Origin: Pseudomonadota bacterium | Lineage (GTDB): Bacteria > Pseudomonadota > Gammaproteobacteria > Burkholderiales > Thiobacillaceae | NCBI GenBank assembly: GCA_021821425.1 | Contig: JAKACL010000001.1 | Coordinates: 1-33,664 of the forward strand | Direction: 5' to 3' | DNA: 33,664 nt | Shown: positions 1 through 8,424 of the stretch, piece by piece | Layout of the letters: each line of letters opens with the position of its first letter | Position numbering within the stretch: the first letter of the stretch is position 1 | Made by a program: the position numbers and the translations under genes | Notes under the pieces: model-generated | Seen by the model: only the letters and a program-made list of their open reading frames with translations | What the model was told of the DNA's origin: nothing | Database searches by the model: none

Positions 1-972
1 GCGCACGATTCCGCCGAAGATGTTGATCAGCACCGCGCGCACCTTGGGGTCGAGCAGGATGATCTTGAAGCCCTGCGCCACCGTCTCGGGCGTGGCGCCG
101 CCGCCGACGTCGAGAAAGTTGGCGGGCGTGCCGCCCTCCAGTTGAATCAGGTCCATCGTCGCCATCGCCAGGCCGGCGCCATTGACCATGCAGCCGATGT
201 TGCCGGTCAGCGCGACGTAGTTGACGTTGGCCGCGTTGGCGGCGGCTTCCTTGGCGTCGATCTGGCTGTCGTCGCGCAATTCGGCCAGGGCCTTGCGGCG
301 GTACAGCGCGTTGTCGTCGACGCTCATCTTGCAGTCGAGCGGCAGCACGCGGTTGTCGGTCGTCACCACCAGCGGGTTGATTTCGAGCAGGCTCAAATCG
401 TTGGCAACGAACACGCGATACAAAGCGGGCAGCAGGCGGCAGAAATCCTTGTAGGCCTCGCCCGTCAGTTCCAGCGCGAAGGCCAGCGCGCGGCACTGGA
501 AGTCCTGCACGCCCAGCAGGGGATCGCAGGTTTCGGTCAGAACTTTTTCCGGGGTGGCGTCGGCCACCGCCTCGATGTCCATGCCGCCGGCAGCGGACGC
601 CACGATGGCGACGCGTTCGGTTTCGCGGTCGACCAGCAGCGAGAGGTACAACTCGCGCGCAATCGGCAGAGTCTCTTCGACCAGCACCTGGTTCACCGGC
701 TGGCCGCCGGGCGCGTTCTGGTTGGTGACCAGGGACTTGCCCAGCAGCGAAGCGGCTATCGCGCGCACGTCGTCCAGGCGATGGACGACCTTGACGCCGC
801 CCGCCTTGCCGCGGCCGCCGGCGTGGATCTGCGCCTTCACCACCCAGGCGTCGCCGCCCAGTTCGCTGGCGGCATTGACCGCGGCGTCGGCACTCGACAC
901 AGCGAGGCCGCGCGGCGTGTTAATGTTGCCCGAGCGCAAAATTTGTTTGGCCTGGAATTCGTGCAGGTTCAT
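1..972 (-). CDS. sucC: Succinyl-CoA ligase (ADP-forming) beta subunit, 5' part; 3' end outside window
   Basis: The visible 324 codons begin [12 protein letters not shown] and match the N-terminal ATP-grasp half and the start of the ligase half of SucC. The ATP-grasp loop [14 protein letters not shown] lies near residues 46-59, LEINPLVV is near the middle, and the strongly conserved [18 protein letters not shown] and [12 protein letters not shown] blocks follow, ending in NIFGGIVR at the window edge. The subunit binds nucleotide and CoA and, with SucD, makes ATP from succinyl-CoA in the TCA cycle. SucC is usually about 388 aa, so roughly 64 residues are missing; sucD would be expected next on the same strand. 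Malate-CoA ligase MtkA is a close relative, but the sequence reads more like SucC. The ATG at 972 has no clear Shine-Dalgarno, only an A-run upstream. The start lies 28 bp from a divergent gene. Confidence 0.95.
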   Translation of the reverse strand, partial: MNLHEFQAKQILRSGNINTPRGLAVSSADAAVNAASELGGDAWVVKAQIHAGGRGKAGGVKVVHRLDDVRAIAASLLGKSLVTNQNAPGGQPVNQVLVEETLPIARELYLSLLVDRETERVAIVASAAGGMDIEAVADATPEKVLTETCDPLLGVQDFQCRALAFALELTGEAYKDFCRLLPALYRVFVANDLSLLEINPLVVTTDNRVLPLDCKMSVDDNALYRRKALAELRDDSQIDAKEAAANAANVNYVALTGNIGCMVNGAGLAMATMDLIQLEGGTPANFLDVGGGATPETVAQGFKIILLDPKVRAVLINIFGGIVR

Positions 973-1000
973 TGTTTTTTTCGAAGGAAGCCGCCAAAAC

Positions 1001-2176
1001 GTGCATTTTGAAGCAAAGCCCCCCGGGACGGAAGCCAAAGCCACTGAAACAGTCGTCCGTGTCGTGACAAGAATCGCGGAATTGCCCGCCGACGCCTGGA
1101 ACGCCCTCGCCGGCGAGTCACCCTTCGTGCAGCACGCTTTTCTGCATGCGCTGGAAACCACCGGATGCGTCGGCGCCCACATCGGCTGGGAGCCTGTGCA
1201 TCTGGCGCTGTTCCGCGGCGAACGGCTGGAAGCCGCGATGCCGCTCTACGTCAAGCATCACTCCTGGGGCGAGTTCGTGTTCGACTGGGCATGGGCCGAC
1301 GCCTACCGCCGGCATGGCCTGAATTACTATCCCAAGCTGGTGTCCTGCGCGCCCTTCTCGCCGGTGCCCGGGCCGCGCCTGCTGGCGAAGAACGACGCCG
1401 ACCGCGCCGCGCTGATCCAGGCGGCACTCAAGCTCACCCGCGATCTGAACTGCTCGTCGTTCCACATCCTGTTTCCCGCCCAGCCGGATCATGCCTCGCT
1501 CAATGCGACCCCGCTGATGCACCGCAGCGGCTTCCAGTTCCACTGGAATAACGCGGGCTACGCCAGCTTCGACGATTTTCTCGCCGCGCTGACGCACGAC
1601 AAGCGCAAGAAAATCCGCCAGGAAAGAAAGAAGCTGAACACGCTGGGCGTGACGTTTCGCTGGGTGGAAGGCGCCGCGAGCACCGACGCCGACTGGGACC
1701 ATTTCTACCGCTGCTACGCCGACACCTACGCCCGCCACCGCAGCGAGCCGCATCTCAACCGCGCCTTTTTCGCAAACTTGCGCGAGACGATGCCGGACAA
1801 TCTGCTGCTGCTCATCGCGGACAAGGACGGCGAACCCGTCGCCTGCTCGTTCTGCATCAAGGACGGCCAGCGCCTGTACGGCCGCCACTGGGGCACGCTG
1901 GAATACGTGCCCGGTCTGCACTTCGAAACCTGCTATCAGCAGGGCATCGAATATGCGATCGCGAAGGGCCTCTCGGTATTCGAAGGCGGCGCGCAGGGCG
2001 AGCACAAGCTGTCGCGCGGCCTCGTTCCCACCGCCACGCATTCCTGGCACTGGCTGGAAAACGCCGAATTCCGCGAGGCGGTCGACCGCTTCCTGGAACG
2101 CGAGACCGATGCCATCGCGCACTATATGGACGAACTGGAGGGGCCGTTCCGCCGCGAGCCGCCGAGCCCCGCATAA
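1001..2176 (+). CDS. FemAB/GNAT-like N-acetyltransferase family protein (DUF482-like)
   Basis: A 391-aa soluble protein. The core carries the pattern of the proteobacterial family annotated as GNAT/peptidoglycan-biosynthesis-like: ESPFVQHAFLHALE near the N-terminus, a tryptophan/tyrosine-rich stretch (WGEFVFDWAWADAY), KRKKIRQERKK in the middle, and YGRHWG, FETCYQQGIEYAI and FEGGAQGEHKLSRG near the C-terminus, which resemble acyl-CoA/aminoacyl transferase folds. The substrate is unknown. I chose the GTG at 1001 because AGGAAG lies 10 nt upstream. A later in-frame GTG at 1064 is possible and would leave the conserved region intact. The gene is divergent from sucC and converges on an exchanger gene across a strong hairpin terminator. 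The family call rests on remembered sequence pattern, not on a search. Confidence 0.8.
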   Translation: MHFEAKPPGTEAKATETVVRVVTRIAELPADAWNALAGESPFVQHAFLHALETTGCVGAHIGWEPVHLALFRGERLEAAMPLYVKHHSWGEFVFDWAWADAYRRHGLNYYPKLVSCAPFSPVPGPRLLAKNDADRAALIQAALKLTRDLNCSSFHILFPAQPDHASLNATPLMHRSGFQFHWNNAGYASFDDFLAALTHDKRKKIRQERKKLNTLGVTFRWVEGAASTDADWDHFYRCYADTYARHRSEPHLNRAFFANLRETMPDNLLLLIADKDGEPVACSFCIKDGQRLYGRHWGTLEYVPGLHFETCYQQGIEYAIAKGLSVFEGGAQGEHKLSRGLVPTATHSWHWLENAEFREAVDRFLERETDAIAHYMDELEGPFRREPPSPA

Positions 2177-2194
2177 GGGAATACGCCACACGAC

Positions 2195-2220
2195 AAAACG
2201 GCGGGGAAACCCGCCGTTTT
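2195..2220. terminator. Bidirectional rho-independent terminator
   Basis: An 11-bp perfect stem (AAAACGGCGGG / CCCGCCGTTTT) closes a GAAA tetraloop. It has an A-run on the left and a T-run on the right, so it can end transcripts from both convergent genes: the GNAT-like gene ending at 2176 and the exchanger gene ending at 2223. The GNRA-type loop adds stability. Confidence 0.9.
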
Positions 2221-2222
2221 GT

Positions 2223-3224
2223 TTACACCAGAACCACAGTCAGATAGGTCACGTAAAGCGCGCCGTTGACGAACAGGTGCCACACGCGCAGGCCACCGTG
2301 GAGCGCAGCCCAGCGCAGCCAGAACGCAGCAACCAGCGTGACCAGCACGCCCAGCAGCACTTCCTTTTGCGGCGCCCATGGCGTCAGCGAAATGCCGATG
2401 GCGGGCAAGAGCGTGCCCTGGAACACCATGGCGCCGGTGATGTTGCCGAACGCCAGCGTGTCCTTGCGCTTGCGGATCCACAGGATGGAATTCACTTTTT
2501 CCGGCAGTTCGGTCGCGATCGGGATGATCATCAGCGACAGCAGCAGCGCGGAGATGCCGATGATCGGCGCGGCTTCTTCCACGCCATGGATGAAGCCCTT
2601 GGCGCCCGTGATCAGCAGTGCCAGCCCCAGCGCCAGCTGCACCATGATGATGAACAGGTTCTGCGGCAGGCCCAGACGGGTCAGCAGCATCGGCGAGCCG
2701 GCTTCGGTGGCATGGCCGTCTTCCACCAGCTTGGCCGAGGCCCGCAGCGTCATCATCACGTAGAAAAAATAGATCAACACCATGCCGAAGGCGATGGCTC
2801 CCCGTACCCAGCCTTCGCCGTGTGGCACGAACATGGCGACGAAGGCCAGCAGGAACGCCATCAGGAAAAAATCGAGATCGCGCTTGAGACCAGTTTTTTC
2901 CGGGGTGAGGTGACCCTGCAGGCCGCGCCGCTTCAGCACGGCCACGCTCATCAGGAACAGCGACAGCGTCGACAGCATCAGCGGCGCGCCGAGGATGGCG
3001 CCGACGCCGATTTCCTCGTTGGTGACCGCGTTGCCGGTGGTGGCGAAAATGGCCAGCAACGGCACCAGGGTTTCCGGCATGGCGGTGCCGACCGCGGCAA
3101 ACAGCGAGCCGGTGACGCCTTCCGAGATTTTGAGTTTTTCGCCCAGATGCTCGAGCGCGTTGACAAAGATTTCCGCCGCCACGAGGATGAGCAGCAGATA
3201 AGCAAAGAGTTCGAGAAAAAGCAT
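2223..3224 (-). CDS. Sodium:calcium antiporter family membrane protein
   Basis: A 333-aa, very hydrophobic protein with the two inverted repeats of the Na+/Ca2+ exchanger superfamily (two PF01699-type domains, YrbG-like). The first alpha-repeat signature is GTAMPET at residues 46-52, followed by a GAxLGAPLM segment. The second is TELPEK at 238-243, followed by FGNITGAMVFQG. The two glutamates in these motifs are the usual cation ligands. About 10 membrane segments are expected, with a charged cytoplasmic loop in the middle. It probably exchanges Ca2+ or another cation for Na+ or H+ at the inner membrane; the ion is not shown by sequence. The ATG at 3224 has GGGAG about 7 nt upstream. The start overlaps, on the opposite strand, the start of a thioredoxin-like gene. 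Confidence 0.88.
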   Translation of the reverse strand: MLFLELFAYLLLILVAAEIFVNALEHLGEKLKISEGVTGSLFAAVGTAMPETLVPLLAIFATTGNAVTNEEIGVGAILGAPLMLSTLSLFLMSVAVLKRRGLQGHLTPEKTGLKRDLDFFLMAFLLAFVAMFVPHGEGWVRGAIAFGMVLIYFFYVMMTLRASAKLVEDGHATEAGSPMLLTRLGLPQNLFIIMVQLALGLALLITGAKGFIHGVEEAAPIIGISALLLSLMIIPIATELPEKVNSILWIRKRKDTLAFGNITGAMVFQGTLLPAIGISLTPWAPQKEVLLGVLVTLVAAFWLRWAALHGGLRVWHLFVNGALYVTYLTVVLV

Positions 3225-3618
3225 GACAGCTCTCCCGGAGGAAAGGCGCGATTCTAGCAGCCAGGATGCTGCCGCCCTACCCGTTTTTTCGCGCCTGACC
3301 GAGGGCGATTTCCACCGCTGCCTTGCCGCCTTGTCAGGCGTGGCGGTGGTGCTGTTCGGCGCGCCGCATTGCGGCGCCTGCCGGGCCTGGAAGCGCCTGT
3401 TGCCGGCGGCGCTGGCCGGCCTCGCCGACAGTCTGTTTGAAGTCGACGTCAGCGAAGCCACCGGGGTGGCACGCTATTTTGGCATTTTTCACCTGCCGAC
3501 AGTCTATTTGTATCGCGACGGCCGCTTTCATGCCGAACTGCAGTGCGAAGCGCGGCAGGATGCCATCCAGGAGACGGCGCGTCAGCTGCTGGCGGCGTCG
3601 GCTCAGGACGAGCCCTGA
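3223..3618 (+). CDS. Thioredoxin-like protein
   Basis: A 131-aa protein with one thioredoxin fold. Its active-site motif is CGAC (Cys50 and Cys53) in FGAPHCGACRAW, and a cis-proline lies in FHLPTVYLY (Pro92). The fold starts around residue 23, so the first 20 or so residues are a variable extension. There is no signal peptide, so it is probably a cytoplasmic thiol-disulfide oxidoreductase or redox partner. CGAC replaces the classical CGPC, which should shift the redox potential. The ATG at 3223 is the only ATG or GTG before the fold, but it has only a weak Shine-Dalgarno (GAG in an A-rich run). The start lies in a CATG that also holds the start of the divergent exchanger gene. Confidence 0.8.
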   Translation: MTALPEERRDSSSQDAAALPVFSRLTEGDFHRCLAALSGVAVVLFGAPHCGACRAWKRLLPAALAGLADSLFEVDVSEATGVARYFGIFHLPTVYLYRDGRFHAELQCEARQDAIQETARQLLAASAQDEP

Positions 3619-3682
3619 GTTTTTAGGGGTCAGGGGCTAGGAGCTAGGGGATGAGCGGCTCGCGCCGCGACGCATTCCGGGG

Positions 3683-4135
3683 TCAGGCAAACATGCGTCC
3701 GAGGAACACCACGGCGATAATGACGAGCCCCAGGCTGAGGTTGATGCCGATCAGCATGCGGATCTGGCCGAGCGCCACGCCCCCGGCTTTCCAGTCCTGC
3801 GCCGCGACCGCGCGCTTGAGGCGCCCATAGGGCACAAAGAAGACGTGGGCGAAGATCAGCATCATCAGGATGCCCAGCACCAGCATGGCCAACGCATAGA
3901 GCGGCGCGCCGGTTCCGCCGAGCACCGTCAGCATGTGCAGGCCGGTGGCCAGGATCAGCGCCACCGATGCCCACACCCAGGGGAAGAATTTTCCGAACAC
4001 ACCGGCCCACAGAGTAAGACGCTGCGGCGGTTCGAGCACGCTGGCCGCCACCGGGCGCAGCGCCATGTAGGCGAAGAACATGCCGCCCACCCAGATGACG
4101 ACGCTCAATACATGCAGGAACAGGGACAGGCTCAT
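3683..4135 (-). CDS. CopD-like small integral membrane protein
   Basis: A 150-aa protein with four hydrophobic segments. It starts MSLSLFLHVLSVVIWVGGM, followed by ALRPVAASVLEP, a WASVALILATGLHML segment and the C-terminal GINLSLGLVIIAVVFLG. This is the layout of the CopD/YfiT-like membrane family often annotated as copper resistance D domain proteins. Histidines in the first and later membrane segments are a common family feature, possibly binding haem or metal. The function is unproven. The ATG at 4135 has AAGGAAAG about 6 nt upstream and is preferred over an upstream in-frame start at 4231, which would run into the repeat element. The gene converges on the thioredoxin-like gene. Confidence 0.75.
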   Translation of the reverse strand: MSLSLFLHVLSVVIWVGGMFFAYMALRPVAASVLEPPQRLTLWAGVFGKFFPWVWASVALILATGLHMLTVLGGTGAPLYALAMLVLGILMMLIFAHVFFVPYGRLKRAVAAQDWKAGGVALGQIRMLIGINLSLGLVIIAVVFLGRMFA

Positions 4136-4174
4136 GACTTTCCTTTCAGAATAAAACGGCTTGATCGAGCGTAG

Positions 4175-4440
4175 GAGCCTGTTCAAGCAGAAATCACGCC
4201 CCGCGCCGGCTGTCTGCGGGATGCAGAGCAAGGCGTGGGGGGTGAAGTGGAGTCATTCTCCACGAACCACCCGCAACGCAGCAATGCGCCCGCAGGCAAC
4301 CGGCCCTTGGGGTTGAGACCAGGATCGGCGTCTGCAGCGTTACGACGCTTGGCAATGGGTGGCCATTGCCTGCGCGCCGCGCCTTGCATCCATCCGATCT
4401 TGGTCTCAACGCGGGACATGATTTCTACTTGAGCAGGCTC
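4175..4440. repeat. 266-bp structured element with 31-bp terminal inverted repeats (MITE-like or interspersed repeat)
   Basis: The left arm (4175-4205, beginning GAGCCTGTTCAAG) and right arm (4410-4440) are inverted copies with 27 of 31 positions matching; all four differences are C/T. A second inverted pair lies inside (4312-4328 and 4394-4410; 16 of 17 match, GTTGAGACCA...). Small hairpins occur at 4247-4263 (GTGGAG/CTCCAC), 4337-4350 (AGCGT/ACGCT) and 4351-4370 (GGCAATG/CATTGCC). The minus strand has a 78-codon frame (4183-4420) that starts in the right arm 4 nt after the rnhB stop and ends in the left arm. I do not recognise it and do not call it a gene. The right arm supplies the last four codons and stop of rnhB. 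No target-site duplication is visible. Confidence 0.7.
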
Positions 4441-5024
4441 TTGACCGGCGCAAAGCTGCGGCGGTGCTGCGGACAGGCGCCGTGCGCCTTGAGCGCAGCC
4501 AGATGCGCGACGGTCCCGTAGCCCATATGGCTTGCAAACCCGTAGGCCGGATAGTCGTCGTGCAGACGGCACATGTACTGGTCGCGCGCGGTCTTGGCGA
4601 GGATGGACGCGGCGGCGATCGCGGCGACCTTGTCGTCGCCCTTGACCACCGCCTGCGAGCGCCACGTCCAGTTCGGGCAGCGGTTGCCGTCGACCCAGAC
4701 CTCGTCCGGCGCCATCTGCAAACCGGCAACGGCGCGCTGCATTGCCAGCATCGTGGCCTGCAGGATATTGAGTTGGTCGATTTCGGCCACGCTGGCCTCG
4801 GCCACGCACCAGGCGGCGGCGTGCCGGCGGATTTCATCCGCCAGGCGGGTGCGCGCGGCGGCGGACAGCTTCTTGGAATCGCGCAGGCCGTCGATCGGCC
4901 GTTCGGGATCGAGCATGACGGCCGCGGCCGTCACCGGTCCTGCCAGCGGACCGCGACCGGCTTCGTCGACGCCGCACAAGCCGAGCGGGCCGACATGCAG
5001 GATCACCGTCGGGCGCGGCGTCAT
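4425..5024 (-). CDS. rnhB: Ribonuclease HII
   Basis: A 199-aa RNase HII, which cleaves RNA of RNA/DNA hybrids and removes single misincorporated ribonucleotides. The catalytic acidic residues are visible: Asp20-Glu21 in [15 protein letters not shown], Asp112 in WVDGN and Asp130 in [19 protein letters not shown] and HMGYGT are further family blocks. The ATG at 5024 overlaps the lpxB stop as ATGA, so the gene is translationally coupled at the end of the lpx cluster, a normal place for rnhB. The C-terminus ends [13 protein letters not shown]; the last four codons and the TAG are part of a terminal inverted repeat, so the 3' end may have been reshaped by that element. Confidence 0.96.
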   Translation of the reverse strand: MTPRPTVILHVGPLGLCGVDEAGRGPLAGPVTAAAVMLDPERPIDGLRDSKKLSAAARTRLADEIRRHAAAWCVAEASVAEIDQLNILQATMLAMQRAVAGLQMAPDEVWVDGNRCPNWTWRSQAVVKGDDKVAAIAAASILAKTARDQYMCRLHDDYPAYGFASHMGYGTVAHLAALKAHGACPQHRRSFAPVKSLLK

Positions 5025-6148
5025 GCGCCCTCCAGGTAGGGTTCGAGCGCCTCGGCAATGCGCTCGCTGGCGTTCTGTCGCAGGTTCAGGTGCATGGCGC
5101 GAAAGGTGTCGACGGCAGCCTCCCGGCGTGACGCATCGGCCAGCCAGGCCAGCGCATCGGCGGCCAGGTTCTCCGGCGTCGCGTCATCCTGAATACGCTC
5201 CGGCACCACCCGGTCGTGCGCCAGGACATTCGGCAGGCCGACCCAGGGCAACAAGGCCTGCTTGAGCATCATGCGTGCAGTGAGCGCATTCGTGCGATAC
5301 GTGATCACCATGGGCTTCTTGAACAGCGCCGTTTCCAGCGTGGCGGTGCCGGACGCCACCAGCGCGATATCGCAGGCCGCCAACGCGGCATGGGCGTGAC
5401 CGTCCAGGATATGCAGCGACAGATTCAGCCCCTGCGCGGCCTGCCTCACCAGTCGCGCCGCCTCGCCACTCGCGGCGGGCAGCAAGAAGACCGCACCGGG
5501 ATGTCGCTGCACGATCAGGCGTGCGGCATCGAGCATCAGACGGGCGTGGCGGGACACTTCGCCGAGACGGCTGCCGGGCAACAGGGCGATCACCGGTTCG
5601 CCCTGCACCCCGAGTGCAGCCCGCGCGGCGGCGGTGTCGGACTCCATCGGAATCACGTCGGCCAGCGGATGGCCGACATAGGTGACCGGGATGCCGGCAT
5701 CGCGGTAGATCTGTTCCTCGAACGGAAACACCACCAGCATGTGCGACACCGCCTCCGCGATGCGGTGAATGCGCTCGGGCCGCCACGCCCAGATCGACGG
5801 GCTGACGAAGTGCACGGTGGGTATGCCCGCCTGCTTGAGCTTCGCTTCCAGCGCGAAATTGAAATCGGGGGCATCGATGCCGACGAAGACGCGCGGCCGT
5901 TCGTTGAGGAAATGGCGCGCGATGCGCGAGCGAATCCACAGCAACTCGGGCAGGTGACGCAGCACCTCGATGTAACCGTTGACCGCCAGCTTGTCGCTCG
6001 GATAGATCGCCTCGACGCCCGCCGCAACCATGCGCGGGCCGGCAATGCCGGCGGCGCGCACAGCGGGATGGTTCTGTTTCAGCGCGCTGATGAAGTGCGC
6101 GCCGAGAAGATCGCCGGACGCTTCGCCGGCGACCAGGCCAATATCCAT
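5021..6148 (-). CDS. lpxB: Lipid-A-disaccharide synthase
   Basis: A 375-aa inner-membrane-associated glycosyltransferase that condenses UDP-2,3-diacylglucosamine with 2,3-diacylglucosamine-1-phosphate to lipid A disaccharide. It starts [18 protein letters not shown], the family's N-terminal signature, followed by [39 protein letters not shown] and the nucleotide-sugar binding [13 protein letters not shown]. The length is usual. The ATG shares one base with the lpxA TAA (TAATG) and the stop overlaps rnhB by four bases, so lpxA, lpxB and rnhB are tightly coupled. Confidence 0.97.
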   Translation of the reverse strand: MDIGLVAGEASGDLLGAHFISALKQNHPAVRAAGIAGPRMVAAGVEAIYPSDKLAVNGYIEVLRHLPELLWIRSRIARHFLNERPRVFVGIDAPDFNFALEAKLKQAGIPTVHFVSPSIWAWRPERIHRIAEAVSHMLVVFPFEEQIYRDAGIPVTYVGHPLADVIPMESDTAAARAALGVQGEPVIALLPGSRLGEVSRHARLMLDAARLIVQRHPGAVFLLPAASGEAARLVRQAAQGLNLSLHILDGHAHAALAACDIALVASGTATLETALFKKPMVITYRTNALTARMMLKQALLPWVGLPNVLAHDRVVPERIQDDATPENLAADALAWLADASRREAAVDTFRAMHLNLRQNASERIAEALEPYLEGA

Positions 6149-6924
6149 TAGCGGATGATGCCGCGCTCGGCGCGTGCCAGGAAGTCGAGCAACTGCTGCA
6201 CTTCGGCGTGGCTTGTCGCCTCGGGCGCGAGCCTGGCCTGCGCTTCGGCCAGCGTGTTGCCTTCGCGGTAGAGTATCTTGTAGGCGCGCTTCAGCGCCGC
6301 CAGCGCCTCGGCGGAAAAGCCGCGCCGCTTGAGGCCTTCGCTGTTGAGCCCATGGGGTGCCGCCGGCTGGCCGGACGCCAGGATGAAGGGCGGAATGTCC
6401 TTGAACACCACGCTGGAGATGCCAGTCATCACGTGGGCGCCGATCTTGCAGAACTGGTGCACGCCGGTGAAGCCGCCGAGGATCGCCCAGTCGCCGATTT
6501 CGGCATGTCCCGCCAGCGAGGCATTGTTGGCGAAGATGGTGCGGTCGCCCACCACGCAGTCGTGCGCGATGTGGACGTAGGCCATGATCCAGTTGTGGCT
6601 GCCGATCGTGGTGACGCCGCGGTCCTGCACGGTGCCGGTGTTGAAGGTGCAGAACTCGCGGATCACGTTGTCGTCGCCGATTTCCAGGCGCGTCGGTTCG
6701 CCGGCGTATTTCTTGTCCTGCGGCGCCTCGCCGAGCGAGACGAAATGGAAGATCCGGTTGCGCGCGCCGATGCGGGTGTGGCCGGTGATCACCGCATGTG
6801 CGCCGACGGTGGTGCCGGCGCCGATCTCAACATGCTCGCCGATGATGGCGTAGGGGCCGATTTCGACGTCGTCGGCAAGCTGTGCGCCGGCTGCAACGAT
6901 GGCCGTGGAATGAATGCGTGCCAT
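6148..6924 (-). CDS. lpxA: UDP-N-acetylglucosamine O-acyltransferase
   Basis: A 258-aa cytoplasmic trimeric left-handed beta-helix enzyme for the first step of lipid A synthesis, transfer of 3-hydroxyacyl from ACP to UDP-GlcNAc. Hexapeptide repeats run from the N-terminus ([24 protein letters not shown]). The catalytic histidine lies in AYVHIAHDC, and the C-terminal helical domain contains LKRRGFS and [13 protein letters not shown] chose [10 protein letters not shown] (ATG at 6924), one base after the fabZ stop. The longer open frame upstream overlaps fabZ and has no family match. The order fabZ-lpxA-lpxB is the classical one. Confidence 0.97.
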   Translation of the reverse strand: MARIHSTAIVAAGAQLADDVEIGPYAIIGEHVEIGAGTTVGAHAVITGHTRIGARNRIFHFVSLGEAPQDKKYAGEPTRLEIGDDNVIREFCTFNTGTVQDRGVTTIGSHNWIMAYVHIAHDCVVGDRTIFANNASLAGHAEIGDWAILGGFTGVHQFCKIGAHVMTGISSVVFKDIPPFILASGQPAAPHGLNSEGLKRRGFSAEALAALKRAYKILYREGNTLAEAQARLAPEATSHAEVQQLLDFLARAERGIIR

Positions 6925-6925
6925 G

Positions 6926-7369
6926 TCAGGGCTTGTCGCGCAGGGTGGCCATGAGCTCGGCTTCGGCGACCAGCACGCCGTCGACTTCGGCGCGCCCGGT
7001 GTATTTCCAGATGCCGCGCATCTCGCGCACGATGCCAACCTTGAGCACCAACTGGTCGCCCGGCTTGACCGGCTTCTTGAAGCGCGCGCCGTCGATGCCG
7101 GCAAAATAAACGATGCCGATCTGCTCCGGCGTGTAGTTCTTGGTCTTGAACGACAGGATCGCCGCCGCCTGCGCCATGGCTTCCAGGATCAGCACCCCCG
7201 GCATCACCGGCGCCCCGGGGAAATGTCCCGGAAAGAAAGGCTCGTTGATGGTGACGTTCTTGACTGCAGTGATCGACTTGCCGAGCTCGAGCTCGGTAAC
7301 CCGGTCGATCAGCAGGAAGGGATGGCGGTGCGGCAGGTACTGCATCACCTGCTCGATGTCCATGATCAT
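6926..7369 (-). CDS. fabZ: 3-hydroxyacyl-[acyl-carrier-protein] dehydratase
   Basis: A 147-aa hot-dog-fold dehydratase of fatty acid elongation that competes with LpxA and LpxD for hydroxyacyl-ACP. The catalytic His49 ([14 protein letters not shown]) and Glu63 ([11 protein letters not shown]) are in place, and [12 protein letters not shown] is the N-terminal signature. Two ATGs lie close together (7369 and 7363). The first is preferred because it overlaps the lpxD TGA as ATGA, like other junctions in this cluster. Confidence 0.97.
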   Translation of the reverse strand: MIMDIEQVMQYLPHRHPFLLIDRVTELELGKSITAVKNVTINEPFFPGHFPGAPVMPGVLILEAMAQAAAILSFKTKNYTPEQIGIVYFAGIDGARFKKPVKPGDQLVLKVGIVREMRGIWKYTGRAEVDGVLVAEAELMATLRDKP

Positions 7370-8397
7370 GATTTGCTTTCGAGTTCGTTGAGTCGATTTT
7401 CGAGCTGCTTGATGCGGTTGACCAGCTTGTCGAGGTTGCGCATGTGGACGGCGTTCTTCTGCCAGACCTCGTGTTCCGTGAAAGGCAGTGTCGACGTGTA
7501 GGTACCGGCTTGCGGCAGCGACTTGGTGATCAGCGTGTTGGTCGAGATGCGGGTGTTATCGGCAATCTCGATATGGCCGATAATCATCGCCGCGCCGCCG
7601 ATGGTGCAGTGGCGGCCGATCCTGGCGCTGCCGGCGATGCCGGTGCAGGCGGCAATCGCGGTGTGCGCGCCGATGACCACGTTGTGCGCAACCTGGATCA
7701 GGTTGTCGAGCTTGACGCCCTCCCCGATCACCGTGTCTTCCAGCGCGCCGCGGTCGATGGTGGTGCAGGCGCCGATCTCGACGTCGTCGCCGATCAGCAC
7801 GCGGCCGATCTGCGGGATTTTCTCCCAGCGTTCGCCATCGGGTGCGAAGCCGAAACCATCGGAACCAATCACGCAGCCCGAATGCAGGATGGCGCGATCG
7901 CCGACCTCGCAGCGGTGGTAGAGCGTGACGTTGGCGTGCAGCAGGCAGTCGGCGCCGATGCGGGCCTGCTCGCCGACGACGCAGTTGGGACCGATCACGC
8001 TCCGCGCACCGATCACCGCGCCCTGGCCAACCACGGCACCGGCTGCGATGCTGGCGTCGGCGGCGATGTCCGCATCGGCGGCAACACTGGCCGCGGGATG
8101 GACGCCCGCAGGCGGACGCGGCTGGGGATTGAGCAGCGCCGAGACGCGCGCGAAATACAGATAGGGATTGGAAGTGAGAATACGCGGCAAGTCGGTGGCA
8201 TCGCGCGCATCGGGCGGCAGGATGACCGCGCCCGCCCGGGTGCCCGCCAGCTGGGCGAGGTATTTGCGCTGCGAGACAAAGGCGATCTCGTCCGCTGTGG
8301 CGCGCTCAAGCGGCGCCACCTGCTGCACCGACCGCGTCCCGTCGCCGACGAGCTCACCGCCGAAACGGGCGACCAGCGCTGCCAGCGTCACGGCCAT
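7366..8397 (-). CDS. lpxD: UDP-3-O-(3-hydroxyacyl)glucosamine N-acyltransferase
   Basis: A 343-aa trimeric left-handed beta-helix acyltransferase for the third lipid A step. The N-terminal uridine-binding domain contains [21 protein letters not shown] long run of hexapeptide repeats follows from about residue 100. The catalytic histidine is in [11 protein letters not shown], and [11 protein letters not shown] is a family block. The C-terminal helix ([22 protein letters not shown]) is a short coiled coil. The gene starts 27 bp after skp and overlaps fabZ by four bases. Confidence 0.97.
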   Translation of the reverse strand: MAVTLAALVARFGGELVGDGTRSVQQVAPLERATADEIAFVSQRKYLAQLAGTRAGAVILPPDARDATDLPRILTSNPYLYFARVSALLNPQPRPPAGVHPAASVAADADIAADASIAAGAVVGQGAVIGARSVIGPNCVVGEQARIGADCLLHANVTLYHRCEVGDRAILHSGCVIGSDGFGFAPDGERWEKIPQIGRVLIGDDVEIGACTTIDRGALEDTVIGEGVKLDNLIQVAHNVVIGAHTAIAACTGIAGSARIGRHCTIGGAAMIIGHIEIADNTRISTNTLITKSLPQAGTYTSTLPFTEHEVWQKNAVHMRNLDKLVNRIKQLENRLNELESKS

Positions 8398-8424
8398 TGG
8401 ATGGAGCGAATTTTGCGGCGGGAC

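Noticed and set aside
554..1000. Upstream extension of the GNAT-like gene to a GTG at 554
   Set aside because: The extra 149 codons are antisense to sucC and have no family match; a GTG with a Shine-Dalgarno exists at 1001.
142..1011. A 289-codon plus-strand frame over sucC
   Set aside because: Antisense to a clear sucC reading; composition is that of a shadow frame.
1118..2191. A 357-codon minus-strand frame opposite the GNAT-like gene
   Set aside because: It would read through the bidirectional terminator region and shows no recognisable domain, while the plus strand does.
4136..4424. tRNA or known riboswitch in the structured region
   Set aside because: No cloverleaf, CCA end or conserved riboswitch core could be found; the folding comes from nested inverted repeats.
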